Shown here piece by piece: positions 1 to 7,905 of a stretch of 64,000 nucleotides of DNA (position 1 is its first letter; every line of letters starts with the position of its first letter). A program made the translations under genes and the position numbers. The stretch is from Candidatus Kouleothrix ribensis. Its GTDB lineage: Bacteria > Chloroflexota > Chloroflexia > Chloroflexales > Roseiflexaceae. The notes under the pieces are model-generated. The model did no database searches. It was not told the origin of the DNA and worked only from the letters and a program-made list of their open reading frames with translations. The stretch lies in contig JADKGW010000001.1 in the NCBI GenBank assembly GCA_016722075.1, positions 1,860,001-1,924,000 on the forward strand, given 5' to 3'.

Positions 1-212
1 GGGGTAAGCTGCACACTCACGATCGCACGGCCGGCAATGCGCACAGGCAAGCCCGAGCCATCCGCGATCAGCTGCTTCACATACTCGATGCGTAGCAGCG
101 GCAGCGGCCCGCTGAACTCGAACACCACCCGGTCGAACGTGGCGGCCGGCTCGGCATGATGGCCGGCGCGGATCGCAATCAGGATTGTGGCCGGCGGCTG
201 GTCAGGTAGCAT
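1..212 (-). CDS. AMIN-like domain protein, 3' part missing
   Basis: Reading leftwards from the ATG at 210-212 gives a peptide starting MLPDQPPATILIAIRAGHHA that continues through FDRVVFEFSGPLPLLRIEYV and PVRIAGRAIVSVQLT before leaving the window. This 'DRVVFEFSGP...Y' and 'V.LAGRAIL.V.L' pattern is that of the AMIN-like domain found in secreted and cell-wall-associated proteins of Gram-positive-type bacteria; I recognise it by memory only. No signal peptide is visible at this start. The Shine-Dalgarno GGAG lies 7 bases before the start, and the ATG is only 4 bases beyond the stop of the preceding gene, so the two are probably co-transcribed. Confidence 0.6.
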   Translation of the reverse strand, partial: MLPDQPPATILIAIRAGHHAEPAATFDRVVFEFSGPLPLLRIEYVKQLIADGSGLPVRIAGRAIVSVQLT

Positions 213-216
213 ACGC

Positions 217-1485
217 TCACTCCTTCTGTGCTGCAGCTAAATCGTGCAGAGCCTGTAGCAGGCGATCGATCTCGCCGGCAGTGTTGTAGTGCGCCAGGCC
301 GATGCGCACCATGCCGCCGTGATCCTCGAGGCCTAAGCGCTCGGTGAGGTTGATCGCGTAGTAGTTGCCATCCCACACGAAGATGCCGCGCGCGCCAAGC
401 GCCTCGGCCAGCTCGCGGGGAGTGTAACCGGCCAGGCGGATCGCCACGGTTGGCGTGCGCTGCTCGAAGCGCGCCGGGTCGCTGATGCCGTAAAAGGTCA
501 GGCCGGGCACGCGCAGCAGGCCGGCAATCAGCTGCTCAGACAAGCCGCGCTCGTACTGCTTGATTGCGGCCATTGCGGCTAGCAGCGCCGCGCGCCGTGA
601 GCTGGCCGCCTGCGGCCCGGCGCGATCGTGCTGCGATCCAAGTGTAGCCAGGTACTCGATTGCGGCGGCCACACCGGCCAGGCCCTCGTGGTTCTTGGTA
701 CCGGTCTCCCAGCGATCGGGGGTCTGGTTACTTGCCGGGCGCACCTTATACGGCTGCAAACGCACCAGATGTTCGCGTTTGCCGTACAGCGCGCCCATAT
801 GCGGGGCGAAGAACTTATAGGGCGAGCACGCTAGGAAGTCGCAGCCGAGCGCGCGCACATCGATCGGCCCGTGGGGCGCATAATGCACGGCGTCGATAAA
901 GCTGAGCGCGCCGACCTGCCGGGCCAGCCGCACGACCTCGGCCACATCGTTGATCGTGCCGACCGAATTCGAGGCATAGCCTACGGCGATCAGCCTGGTG
1001 CGCGGCGTGATCTGGCGGCGCAAATCGTCCATATCGAGCGTACAGTCTTCAATATCGATATCGGCGACCCTGATCAGCGCGCCGCGCTCCTCGAGCGCCT
1101 GCCAGGGCGAGAAATTTGCATCATGATCGAGCCGGGTGAGTACAATCTCGTCGCCAGGCTGGATGTCGCGGCCGATGCTGCGCGAGAGCATGAAGGTCAG
1201 CGTGGTCATGTTCGGGCCAAACACAACCTCGTCAGGATCGCAGCCGAGCAAATCGGCCATGGCCGCGTGGGCCGCCGCGATGGTTGTGTCGGTGCGCTGG
1301 CTGGTTGCGAAGGCGCCGTGGGTGTTGGCGTTGGCGTTGATCAGGTAGCTGCTGATCGCGTTGATCACCTGCTGGGGCACCTGGGTGCCGCCGGGGCCGT
1401 CGAAGAATACTGCCGGCTGGCCGTTGATCGTCTGGGCCAGCGCGGGAAACTGGGCGCGAACCCAGCCCAGGTCGAGCGAGATCAT
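217..1485 (-). CDS. Cysteine desulfurase-like PLP enzyme
   Basis: A 422-residue fold-type I PLP enzyme of the class V aminotransferase superfamily. The N-terminus (VRAQFPALAQTINGQPAVFF, then DGPGGTQVP) and the VFGPNMTTLTF segment match the 'cysteine desulfurase-like protein' family (TIGR01976 type) rather than canonical IscS/SufS. The PLP lysine lies in CSPYKFFAPHMG, and the cofactor aspartate/histidine in FIDAVHYAPHG. There is no obvious SufS-type reactive cysteine loop, so sulfur transfer from cysteine is not assured. It is followed after 4 bases by the AMIN-like gene. No SufBCDE or Isc scaffold gene lies nearby, which fits an accessory role; the substrate is unknown. Confidence 0.85.
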   Translation of the reverse strand: MISLDLGWVRAQFPALAQTINGQPAVFFDGPGGTQVPQQVINAISSYLINANANTHGAFATSQRTDTTIAAAHAAMADLLGCDPDEVVFGPNMTTLTFMLSRSIGRDIQPGDEIVLTRLDHDANFSPWQALEERGALIRVADIDIEDCTLDMDDLRRQITPRTRLIAVGYASNSVGTINDVAEVVRLARQVGALSFIDAVHYAPHGPIDVRALGCDFLACSPYKFFAPHMGALYGKREHLVRLQPYKVRPASNQTPDRWETGTKNHEGLAGVAAAIEYLATLGSQHDRAGPQAASSRRAALLAAMAAIKQYERGLSEQLIAGLLRVPGLTFYGISDPARFEQRTPTVAIRLAGYTPRELAEALGARGIFVWDGNYYAINLTERLGLEDHGGMVRIGLAHYNTAGEIDRLLQALHDLAAAQKE

Positions 1486-1537
1486 TGTCGGCTCCTTTGC
1501 ACTATGTAGCTGGCGATGCGGGTGGCTCGGCGCCGGA

Positions 1538-1765
1538 TCAGCCCTCGAAGGGCGCCGGCTCGCTGGGCGGCGGCACCGGGATGGCGCTCAGCCCGGCGGC
1601 CCGCGCGGCCTCGAACCGGCGCCGCAGATCCCATAGCCTGGGCAGCTCGGCCTCGATGAAAGCTAGCCGCGGGTGCTCCTCGGGCGACACCTGCGAGTCC
1701 TGGAAGATCGCCTCGCGCTCTTGTTCGAGCGCAACAATCGTCGTGATGATCTCAGAAAGCTCCAT
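1538..1765 (-). CDS. DUF2630-like small protein
   Basis: A 75-residue acidic, helix-rich protein. The run EHPRLAFIEAELPRLWDLRR, then RFEAARAAGL, resembles the DUF2630 family, in which a short helical hairpin ends in 'LDQCWDLLRQRRARREAG'. Function is unknown. The start is supported by AGGAG about 9 bases upstream. It lies upstream of the cysteine-desulfurase-like gene on the same strand, 52 bases away, and may share its transcript. The C-terminus is proline-rich and probably disordered. Confidence 0.6.
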   Translation of the reverse strand: MELSEIITTIVALEQEREAIFQDSQVSPEEHPRLAFIEAELPRLWDLRRRFEAARAAGLSAIPVPPPSEPAPFEG

Positions 1766-1874
1766 CTATCTGCTCCTGCTGATATGGCACAATCGCCTGC
1801 GACTGCCGCGCACAGTATAGCCGAGGATGGTGCGATTGCAAATAATGCTGCCGCGCACGGGGTGTGCAAACAGC

Positions 1875-1904
1875 ACCGCCCGCCAGATCACTCCGGCGGG
1901 CGGT
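1875..1904 (-). terminator. Hairpin, probable terminator
   Basis: A perfect 10-bp stem (ACCGCCCGCC / GGCGGGCGGT) with a 10-base loop lies 33 bases beyond the stop of the 65-residue leftward gene. There is no clear T-run, so it may be a stem-only terminator or an mRNA-stabilising element. Confidence 0.5.
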
Positions 1905-1937
1905 AGGCGGTATCAGGCTATGCGCGTGGCCTGGTGG

Positions 1938-2135
1938 CTAGGGTTTGCCCGGCCCCTCGAGCTTGCGCCGCTGCTTGAAATACTTGTTGACGGCGCGGCC
2001 GAACTCCCTGGCCTCCTGCTTACGGCTTTCTTTGACCGTCTGCGGCTTACCGGTCTGCTTGCGCAGACGCTGAAACTGCGGCTCGTCCTGGTCGTCGTCC
2101 AGAAACGCGTCGTCGTTGCGATATTTGCTGCTCAT
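1938..2135 (-). CDS. Small charged hypothetical protein
   Basis: A 65-residue very hydrophilic protein: an acidic N-terminal half (DDAFLDDDQDEPQF) and a basic C-terminal half rich in K/R (KESRKQEAREFG, NKYFKQRRK). No membrane segment, cysteine or known motif. The charge split and length are reminiscent of small nucleic-acid- or ribosome-associated proteins, but that is only an impression. It appears to be transcribed from the strong promoter at 2297-2324 and closed by the hairpin at 1875-1904. AAAGGA lies somewhat far upstream of the ATG. Confidence 0.55.
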   Translation of the reverse strand: MSSKYRNDDAFLDDDQDEPQFQRLRKQTGKPQTVKESRKQEAREFGRAVNKYFKQRRKLEGPGKP

Positions 2136-2161
2136 GGCAGGAGCATGATCCTTTCAATGGG

Positions 2162-2257
2162 CTAACAGTGCATCTCGACCGACAGCAGCGTACACACGGG
2201 CGCGGCTACGCCGGCCCGCCCGGCGGCACGATCCGATAGTGTTGCGGCTCGGTACAT
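2162..2257 (-). CDS. Possible 31-residue leader ORF
   Basis: An ATG at 2255-2257 follows an excellent GGAGGT at 7-base spacing and opens a 31-codon frame (MYRAATLSDRAAGRAGVAAP, then VCTLLSVEMHC). The putative transcription start is about 33 bases upstream. An overlapping frame starting at the ATG just before the GGAGG also stays open, so which frame is translated is unclear. It could be a leader peptide for the 65-residue gene that follows, or the region could be a small RNA. Confidence 0.3.
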   Translation of the reverse strand: MYRAATLSDRAAGRAGVAAPVCTLLSVEMHC

Positions 2258-2296
2258 AGACTACCTCCATTGATACGATCAATATCGACGAGGCCG

Positions 2297-2324
2297 AGTA
2301 TAGCAGAAACCGGGTCAGCGTCAA
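2297..2324 (-). promoter_or_regulatory. Sigma-70-like promoter, leftward
   Basis: Read on the minus strand: TTGACG (2324-2319), 16-base spacer, then TATACT (2302-2297) preceded by TGC, giving an extended -10. It sits in the gap between the amidase stop and the small genes to the left, and would transcribe the 31-codon ORF and the 65-residue gene. Confidence 0.6.
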
Positions 2325-2365
2325 TCCATATTTTGGCGTAGGCCGCAGGCCGGCACCTGGTGCTG

Positions 2366-5230
2366 CTAGAGCCCGAACATTGGCACGAACTGCCGCTGCA
2401 CCGGCAGGTTGGTGTCGACGCCAAACGTCATGGTTTGTGTAGCGCTGGTGTTGCCAGCCGCGTCGATCGCCTGGTAGTACAGGGTGTAGCTGCCGCTGAC
2501 CAGCCGCCCCGTATCGAGCAGCGCGCCGGGTGATTCCTGCCATGCTACGCCATCCCAGCTCCAGCGAATGGCGCGCATCCCCTGGCCGCCCTGGTCGTCG
2601 GCGCCGATGTATAGCCGCGGCGGCGCGGCGAAGGTCGCGCCGAAGCGGATGGCGCCGCCGCCCAGCGCGTCGAACACCGGCTTGAACTGGGTATCGCCGG
2701 GGCCTTGCACGTCGTAGCCGGCCGAGGCGTAGCCGGTGCGCTCGAAATATTTGAACGACAGCACGTGGACGCCGGCATCGAGCCAGATCGCGCCGGTCAC
2801 CTCAGTGTCGCCATGCAGGCCGTTATTCACCACCACCGGCTGGCCGTCGATCCACAGCCACGAGCCGTCGTCGCTGGTGGTGCGGAAGGTGTGTGTGCCG
2901 GGTGTGATCGCGTAGAAGCTGCGGGTCTGCTCGATCAGAAACTGGTCGGCCTGGCCAAGCGGGCCGCCATCCAGCCAGCTGAGCCAGCTGCCATCCCACG
3001 CGAAGCTGCCGATATACTGCCCACGCGGGATCGACGGTGCGTAGATCGTGCGCGCCAGGAAGTTGTCGGGGATGCTGCCGAGCCGGTATACCTGCGCCAG
3101 CGGCCGCAGCGCGCCATCGTAGGCTGCCGGTGTGGGCGCCACCTGCTCGCTCAATACCTGCACATTCGTCGGCGCGACGCCCTGCGTGTAGTATTGCACG
3201 TACTCTTGCACAACGCCGGCCTGGAGCGTGTAGCTGCCAGGCGTGCGGAAGCGCACGTAGCCGATGATCGTCTGCTGCTGGCCGGGCGCGAGGTCGCTGT
3301 TCAGGCCCCAGCGCCAGGGGTAATCGCTGGTCGGCTCGCTGCAGCCATTATCCGGCCGTTGATCCCAGCCGGCCCAGCCCAGCACCACGCGGAAGCGGTC
3401 ATCTTCTTTGGGGAAGCTCGGGTAGCTGCCCTGGCTATTGCCGGCGAAGCACTCGCCCTGATCGTAGGTATAGCCATTGCTCGGGTCGTTCAGCCCACCG
3501 CCGGCAGTCAGGTCGACACGTGGCGATTGGCCGCGCAGCGTGGTGGTGCCGCTGTTCTTGACCGTGAAGCTGACCTTGAGCAGCTCACCGCTGGCCAGCC
3601 TGGTGCGCTCGTAGCTCACATTGGCCAGCTGCACGCCTGTCGTCGAGTTGTCGGGCTCCCACTTAACTGCGTCGAAAAACAGCACCTTGCCGTCGTTAGT
3701 AGGCCCGCCGCTGTTATCGTACAGCTCGACCGCGCCGCCGCTGCCGGCGTTGAACTGGTACGCGCCAATGTCGACCCAGCTGGCGCCGGTGTTGTGGTCG
3801 ACGGTGCGGGTGGTGCTGCCCTCGGCCGACTGAATGCGGTAGACGGCTTGACTGCTGGCGTAGGGTGGCGGGGCCAGCCCGCAGCCCTGCGGGATGTGGA
3901 CGAACACGCGGTAGCGCCCGGCGCTCGGCAAGTTCGGCCGCCAGGTGGCGCTATTCTCGGCCGCCCCGCTGGTGGCGAACGTCCAGTAGGTATGGCCGCT
4001 GTAGCCGCAGGCCGCCGCGTGCCAGGGCACCGGGCTATAGGCAAAGCCGCTCTCGAGATCATCGACGACCAGGTCGCCACTCTCGGGGCTATCGTCGCTC
4101 ACCAGGCGTTTGACCCGGTCGCGGATGGCCGGCAGCAGCGCCAGGGCCTGGTCGCCTGGGCAAGTGGTGTGGCCGGGTGTAACCTGGCGGTGGCCGGCGA
4201 TATTCGGCACCACCGCGCCGGGGTTGTAGGGCCGGCAGTAGATCGAGACATCGCAGCCATAGTAGTACGATCGGCCGAGCGGGTCGATATTCTTCTGCGC
4301 GGCCTTCCAGGCCAGCAGGCGCACCAGCGCATCTTGCGCGGCCTGGGTCGGCGGCACATTCGCGTAGGTGCCGATCAGCACCACCCCCATCGAGCCATAG
4401 TTGCCGGTGTCGTGGAACGCCACCGCGTCGTCGCCGCCGGCACGGCCCTCGTAGATCACGCCGTTGGGGTCGATCAGGTAGTTGTAGCCCACATCGCCCC
4501 AGCCACGGCTGTAGGTGTGGAACGACCACTCGGCGCGCACGCGGTCGGCCCAGCTCTGCTCGCCGCCAATCAGCGTGTTGCTGTCGGCGGTGTGGTGTAC
4601 CACCAGGTGATTAACCGGGTAGTACGACGGCTTCATACGGCTGCCCTGGCCATCGGGCGAGCCCCAGCCGACGCGCGAGACCACGCCGGGCTTGGCCAGG
4701 CTGGCCGGCACGGCGGCACCGGCGGGCGGGGCGGCGCTGGCCGGCCCGGTCGCATCGACGGTGTTGACCTCGATCGAGCGCAGTGCCGGCCGGGTGCCAT
4801 CGGGCGCGGGCCTCGAGGCAGCCATAACCTGCCAGAAGCGCGCCAGCCCGCCGACCGCGATCGTCTGGCTCCACACCACATCGGGGCCATCGGCAGGCGC
4901 CCACAGGTCGTCGTTGTCCTCGGCCACGACCCACGCGCCCCAGGCGCTGCCATCGCTCGACGCGCGTACCAGCAGGGTTAGCTCGGCGCCGGCAGGCACG
5001 CTAGCAGTGCGGCGCAGCAGCAGGTGCGAGAATGGGTGCGCTGCGGCAGTCGGTGGTGAGCGGTATTCGCCGGTGGCGGCGCTGCGCTGGCCGGCGCCTA
5101 CCGCTAGCAGCACCTGGTCGGGCGTGCCGCGATTGGGGTCGGCCTGAGCCGCAGCCGGGCCGGCATAGGGCAGTACACTACTCAATACAGCGGCGCAGCA
5201 CAGCAAGAATGAAACAAGACGCTGGCGCAT
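2366..5230 (-). CDS. Secreted PGRP-type amidase with PA14 domain
   Basis: A 954-residue exported protein. The chosen start (MRQRLVSFLLCCAAVLSSVL) gives a signal peptide ending near AAAQA and has GAGGAGA upstream; the frame stays open further upstream but without features. Residues about 185-385 form a peptidoglycan-recognition/N-acetylmuramoyl-L-alanine amidase domain: NHLVVHHTAD, VGYNYLIDPNGVIYEGRAGG and GHRQVTPGHTTCPGD supply the zinc His/His/Cys and catalytic tyrosine. Then comes a golvesin-C-like sandwich (residues about 400-530, CGYSGHTYWTF ... ELYDNSGG), a CARDB/NBR-like segment, a PA14-like domain (FRTTSDDGSWLWIDGQPVV) and a C-terminal Ig-like repeat with DAAGNTSA. It probably cleaves or binds peptidoglycan or cell-surface glycans outside the cell. 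Confidence 0.88.
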   Translation of the reverse strand: MRQRLVSFLLCCAAVLSSVLPYAGPAAAQADPNRGTPDQVLLAVGAGQRSAATGEYRSPPTAAAHPFSHLLLRRTASVPAGAELTLLVRASSDGSAWGAWVVAEDNDDLWAPADGPDVVWSQTIAVGGLARFWQVMAASRPAPDGTRPALRSIEVNTVDATGPASAAPPAGAAVPASLAKPGVVSRVGWGSPDGQGSRMKPSYYPVNHLVVHHTADSNTLIGGEQSWADRVRAEWSFHTYSRGWGDVGYNYLIDPNGVIYEGRAGGDDAVAFHDTGNYGSMGVVLIGTYANVPPTQAAQDALVRLLAWKAAQKNIDPLGRSYYYGCDVSIYCRPYNPGAVVPNIAGHRQVTPGHTTCPGDQALALLPAIRDRVKRLVSDDSPESGDLVVDDLESGFAYSPVPWHAAACGYSGHTYWTFATSGAAENSATWRPNLPSAGRYRVFVHIPQGCGLAPPPYASSQAVYRIQSAEGSTTRTVDHNTGASWVDIGAYQFNAGSGGAVELYDNSGGPTNDGKVLFFDAVKWEPDNSTTGVQLANVSYERTRLASGELLKVSFTVKNSGTTTLRGQSPRVDLTAGGGLNDPSNGYTYDQGECFAGNSQGSYPSFPKEDDRFRVVLGWAGWDQRPDNGCSEPTSDYPWRWGLNSDLAPGQQQTIIGYVRFRTPGSYTLQAGVVQEYVQYYTQGVAPTNVQVLSEQVAPTPAAYDGALRPLAQVYRLGSIPDNFLARTIYAPSIPRGQYIGSFAWDGSWLSWLDGGPLGQADQFLIEQTRSFYAITPGTHTFRTTSDDGSWLWIDGQPVVVNNGLHGDTEVTGAIWLDAGVHVLSFKYFERTGYASAGYDVQGPGDTQFKPVFDALGGGAIRFGATFAAPPRLYIGADDQGGQGMRAIRWSWDGVAWQESPGALLDTGRLVSGSYTLYYQAIDAAGNTSATQTMTFGVDTNLPVQRQFVPMFGL

Positions 5231-5259
5231 ACGAGCGGGTCTCCTCACATAACAGGGCT

Positions 5260-5440
5260 TACGCAGTCGGTGTTTTTTGCCTGCGGCAGCATGGTACGTT
5301 TCTGTTCTCGTGTGTTCGATGGTGCGCTCTACGAGCGCAAACACCGAAAACCAAAAAAAGATATAATACCGCTCTGCCGAAGGCAGGTATTGCCCGAGAC
5401 GCGATGCACCGCGTAACTCCTGCCACATAACCCGAGCTTT
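5260..5440. repeat. Dispersed intergenic repeat, copy 1
   Basis: The box at 5260-5310 (starting TACGCAGTCGG, core CGGCAGCATGGTACGTTTCT) recurs inverted at 35244-35293 and in diverged form at 36405-36447 and 57640-57682. It is followed by an imperfect hairpin with TGCGCTC/GAGCGCA arms and the A-rich run ACCAAAAAAAGATATAATAC. It lies in the 461-base gap between the amidase start and tsaD. I see no gene in this gap. Confidence 0.7.
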
Positions 5441-5664
5441 GTGCTCGGTCTGTGCGCGTTGCGCGCGCAAACCAAACCCAATCGAACCGAAACGAGCCGT
5501 AGATCCTGGATACGTGGCGGGTTTGGAGCGGGCGGCTACACCGCCCCCAGGCCCCCACCGAACGATACCGTCGCCTTACACATAATAGTATCGCCGTCAA
5601 CAATGAAATAGCTGAGAGCCGCCTGATAGCCTGCTGAGTGTACCGCGCGTGAAAGGGCCACGCG

Positions 5665-5673
5665 TGCTACAAT
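5665..5673 (+). promoter_or_regulatory. Extended -10 promoter for tsaD
   Basis: TGCTACAAT (-10 TACAAT at 5668-5673 with upstream TGC) would start transcription near 5680, just before the proposed tsaD start codons. No convincing -35 hexamer. Confidence 0.4.
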
Positions 5674-5691
5674 ACACGATGCCGGCGCGCT

Positions 5692-6921
5692 ATGGTTAGC
5701 CTGGCCGGCGTAACCAAACTGTCATGTATTGTACGAGAAATGCAATCGCATATGCGCGAGCTTTCAGCAAGCTTCACGATCCTGGCGGTCGAGACATCGT
5801 GTGACGAGACGGCTGCAGCGATCGTGCGCGGCGGGCAGGTGATCGTGGCGAATGTGGTGGCCTCGCAGATCGACATCCACCGGCGCTACGGTGGCGTGGT
5901 GCCCGAGGTCGCCGCGCGCCAGCATATCCTGGCCCTGCCGGCGGTGATCGAGGCGGCGCTGGCGCAGCTGCCGGGCGGATGGGAGCATGTCGATGCGGTC
6001 GCAGCCACGTACGGCCCTGGCCTATCGGGCGCACTGCTGACCGGCCTGAACGCCGCGAAGACGATCGCCTGGGCGCGCGAGCTGCCATTTGTGGGCGTGA
6101 ACCACATCGAGGCGCATATCTATGCCAACTGGTTACAGGCTGAAAGTTCGCAGGGTGAAGGTTCAGCAGGTAAAAGCAGCGACAGCCCGAAACCGCCAAC
6201 CCACAACCTTCAATCTTCAAACGAGCCAGAGTTTCCTTTGGTGGCGCTGGTGGTGTCGGGCGGGCATACACTGCTGGCGCTGATCGAGGGCCATGGCTGC
6301 TACCGGCTGCTTGGGCAGACGCGCGACGACGCGGCGGGTGAGGCCTTCGACAAGGCCGCGCGGATCATGGGCCTGGGCTTCCCCGGCGGGCCTGCCATCC
6401 AGCAGGCCGCCGCGCAGGCCCCCGGCGGGGTGGTGCTGCCGCGCGCCTGGCTGCGCGATAGCTACGATTTCTCGTTCAGCGGGCTGAAGACGGCAGTGCT
6501 GCATCAGATCCAGGGCCGCCAAAACCGCGAGTCGAAGGTCGCGACCAAGAGCCTGCCACAGCGCGGCAATGCTGCGCCCACGCCACCTGCCGCCGATGGG
6601 CGCTCGCCTGCGGTCGACCGGCAGATCGCCCAGCTGGCCTTCGCCTTTCAGGAGTCGGTGGTGGATGTGCTGGCGACGAAAGCGATCGACGCGGCGCGGG
6701 CCTATGGCGCCACCGAAATCCTCCTGGCGGGTGGAGTGGCCGCCAACGCCCGCCTGCGCGCCGAGCTGGCCCGCCGCGCGCCGGTGCCGGTGCGCTGCCC
6801 AGCGCTGGCGCTGTGTACCGACAACGCGGCCATGATCGCGGCCGCAGCGTTCTACCGCTTCGAGCACGGCCAACAAAGCGGCTGGGATCTCGACGTGCAG
6901 CCGAATCTCAAGCTGGCCTAG
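5692..6921 (+). CDS. tsaD: tRNA threonylcarbamoyladenosine transferase TsaD
   Basis: TsaD/Kae1/Qri7 protein that transfers the threonylcarbamoyl group to A37 of ANN-decoding tRNAs. Diagnostic segments: ILAVETSCDETAAA, the metal-binding HxxxH in VNHIEAHI, LVVSGGHTLL, GEAFDKAARIMGLGFPGGPA, FSGLKTAV and LLAGGVAANARLR. At 409 residues it is longer than usual (about 340) because of two inserts: roughly 30 residues after ANWL (nt ~6131-6225) and another before AVDRQIAQLAF. Starts at 5692, 5740 (MQSH) or 5752 (MREL) are all possible; none has a good Shine-Dalgarno sequence. TsaB/E/C partners are not in the window. Confidence 0.93.
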   Translation: MVSLAGVTKLSCIVREMQSHMRELSASFTILAVETSCDETAAAIVRGGQVIVANVVASQIDIHRRYGGVVPEVAARQHILALPAVIEAALAQLPGGWEHVDAVAATYGPGLSGALLTGLNAAKTIAWARELPFVGVNHIEAHIYANWLQAESSQGEGSAGKSSDSPKPPTHNLQSSNEPEFPLVALVVSGGHTLLALIEGHGCYRLLGQTRDDAAGEAFDKAARIMGLGFPGGPAIQQAAAQAPGGVVLPRAWLRDSYDFSFSGLKTAVLHQIQGRQNRESKVATKSLPQRGNAAPTPPAADGRSPAVDRQIAQLAFAFQESVVDVLATKAIDAARAYGATEILLAGGVAANARLRAELARRAPVPVRCPALALCTDNAAMIAAAAFYRFEHGQQSGWDLDVQPNLKLA

Positions 6922-7006
6922 AACCAGGTGAGCGCATCGGCACGCGTCATTCGCGCAGCACGCGGGCAACCCCACCGCACCCGTGCGCTGCTCCAGGCAC
7001 GCGCCG

Positions 7007-7723
7007 CTACTCGGCCGGGCGCTTACGCGGCGGCCTCTCGGCCTTTGGCGGCAGGCGCTCTTCGATCTCGTCGAGCCGGCTCTCGATCTGGCTGAGCCGA
7101 TCGGCAATGCCGAGCACATCGCTGCGCGTGGGCATATTCAGCTGCGTCAGCGACTGGGTCATCGTCAGCTCGATCATCTGGCGCAGCGCCGTAGGCGAGG
7201 CCAGCCCGCTCCAGGCATCAACACCAGCGTCGCGCATGGTCTGCAGCATGCCGGTTGGGTCGAGCCAGCCGGCCAGGTTGGGCCGCTCGCCGCGCCCGGC
7301 CGGGCCACCGCCCAACGCCTGCCTGAACGTAGCCATCAGCGCGTCGCGCAGCGCGCCCGATCCGGCCAGGTAGCCGTCGAGCATTGTGCTCATAGCGCCG
7401 CTATATGCCTCGCTGGCGATCGTTTCGACCAGCATCGTGCGAAACGGTGCCGATGTAGCCAGGTAACTATCGAGCACCTGGCGCGTAGTTGCCGCGTAGG
7501 CCTCCGACTGCACGAACTGCAACAGCATGGTATCGAGCAGCTTACGGAACGGCGCCGACGTGGCCATGTAGCTATCGAGCAGCGTGCCCATGATGTGGGC
7601 ATACTCCTCGGAGCCAATCGTCTGGAGCAGCGCCTTCGTCCACAGATCGATACTGGCATCGCGCATGCCGCGCAGCATGCCGGTCGGGTCGAACAGGCCC
7701 GGTTCATCGTTTGGTTGGCTCAT
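7007..7723 (-). CDS. Phasin/PhaE-like protein with three internal repeats
   Basis: A 238-residue helical protein starting MSQPNDEPGLFDPTGMLRGM; GAAGGAGA precedes this ATG. Three consecutive repeats of about 31 residues occur: SEEYAHIMGTLLDSYMATSA, SEAYAATTRQVLDSYLATSA and SEAYSGAMSTMLDGYLAGSG, each followed by a short basic helix. The 'DPTGML..MRDA..D.W' motif occurs twice, at the N-terminus and near residue 160. The tail MPTRSDVLGIADRLSQIESR, ending in a coiled coil and a basic PPRKRP, resembles the C-terminus of PhaE subunits and phasins ('PTR.EVD.L..RL..LE..L'). A role at polyhydroxyalkanoate granules is an inference; no phaC is visible nearby. Confidence 0.6.
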   Translation of the reverse strand: MSQPNDEPGLFDPTGMLRGMRDASIDLWTKALLQTIGSEEYAHIMGTLLDSYMATSAPFRKLLDTMLLQFVQSEAYAATTRQVLDSYLATSAPFRTMLVETIASEAYSGAMSTMLDGYLAGSGALRDALMATFRQALGGGPAGRGERPNLAGWLDPTGMLQTMRDAGVDAWSGLASPTALRQMIELTMTQSLTQLNMPTRSDVLGIADRLSQIESRLDEIEERLPPKAERPPRKRPAE

Positions 7724-7905
7724 CTCGTTTTCTCCTTCAACTCGGTTGCGCCAGTATACCGCGCAGCAGGCGCGCAATCAAATCAGCTATGTGCTAGAAT
7801 CGGTTGTGGCCAACTCCCCATGCGTCGCGCGGGCTGAAGCGGGCTGCGCGCGGAAGAGTGAACGGCCACCTGGTACGTCCTGGCAAATCCGAATCGGAGG
7901 GCAGC

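Noticed and set aside
2705..4981. 758-codon open frame on the plus strand opposite the amidase
   Set aside because: It is the antisense shadow of a clear PGRP amidase; the translation is Ala/Arg/Val-rich without motifs.
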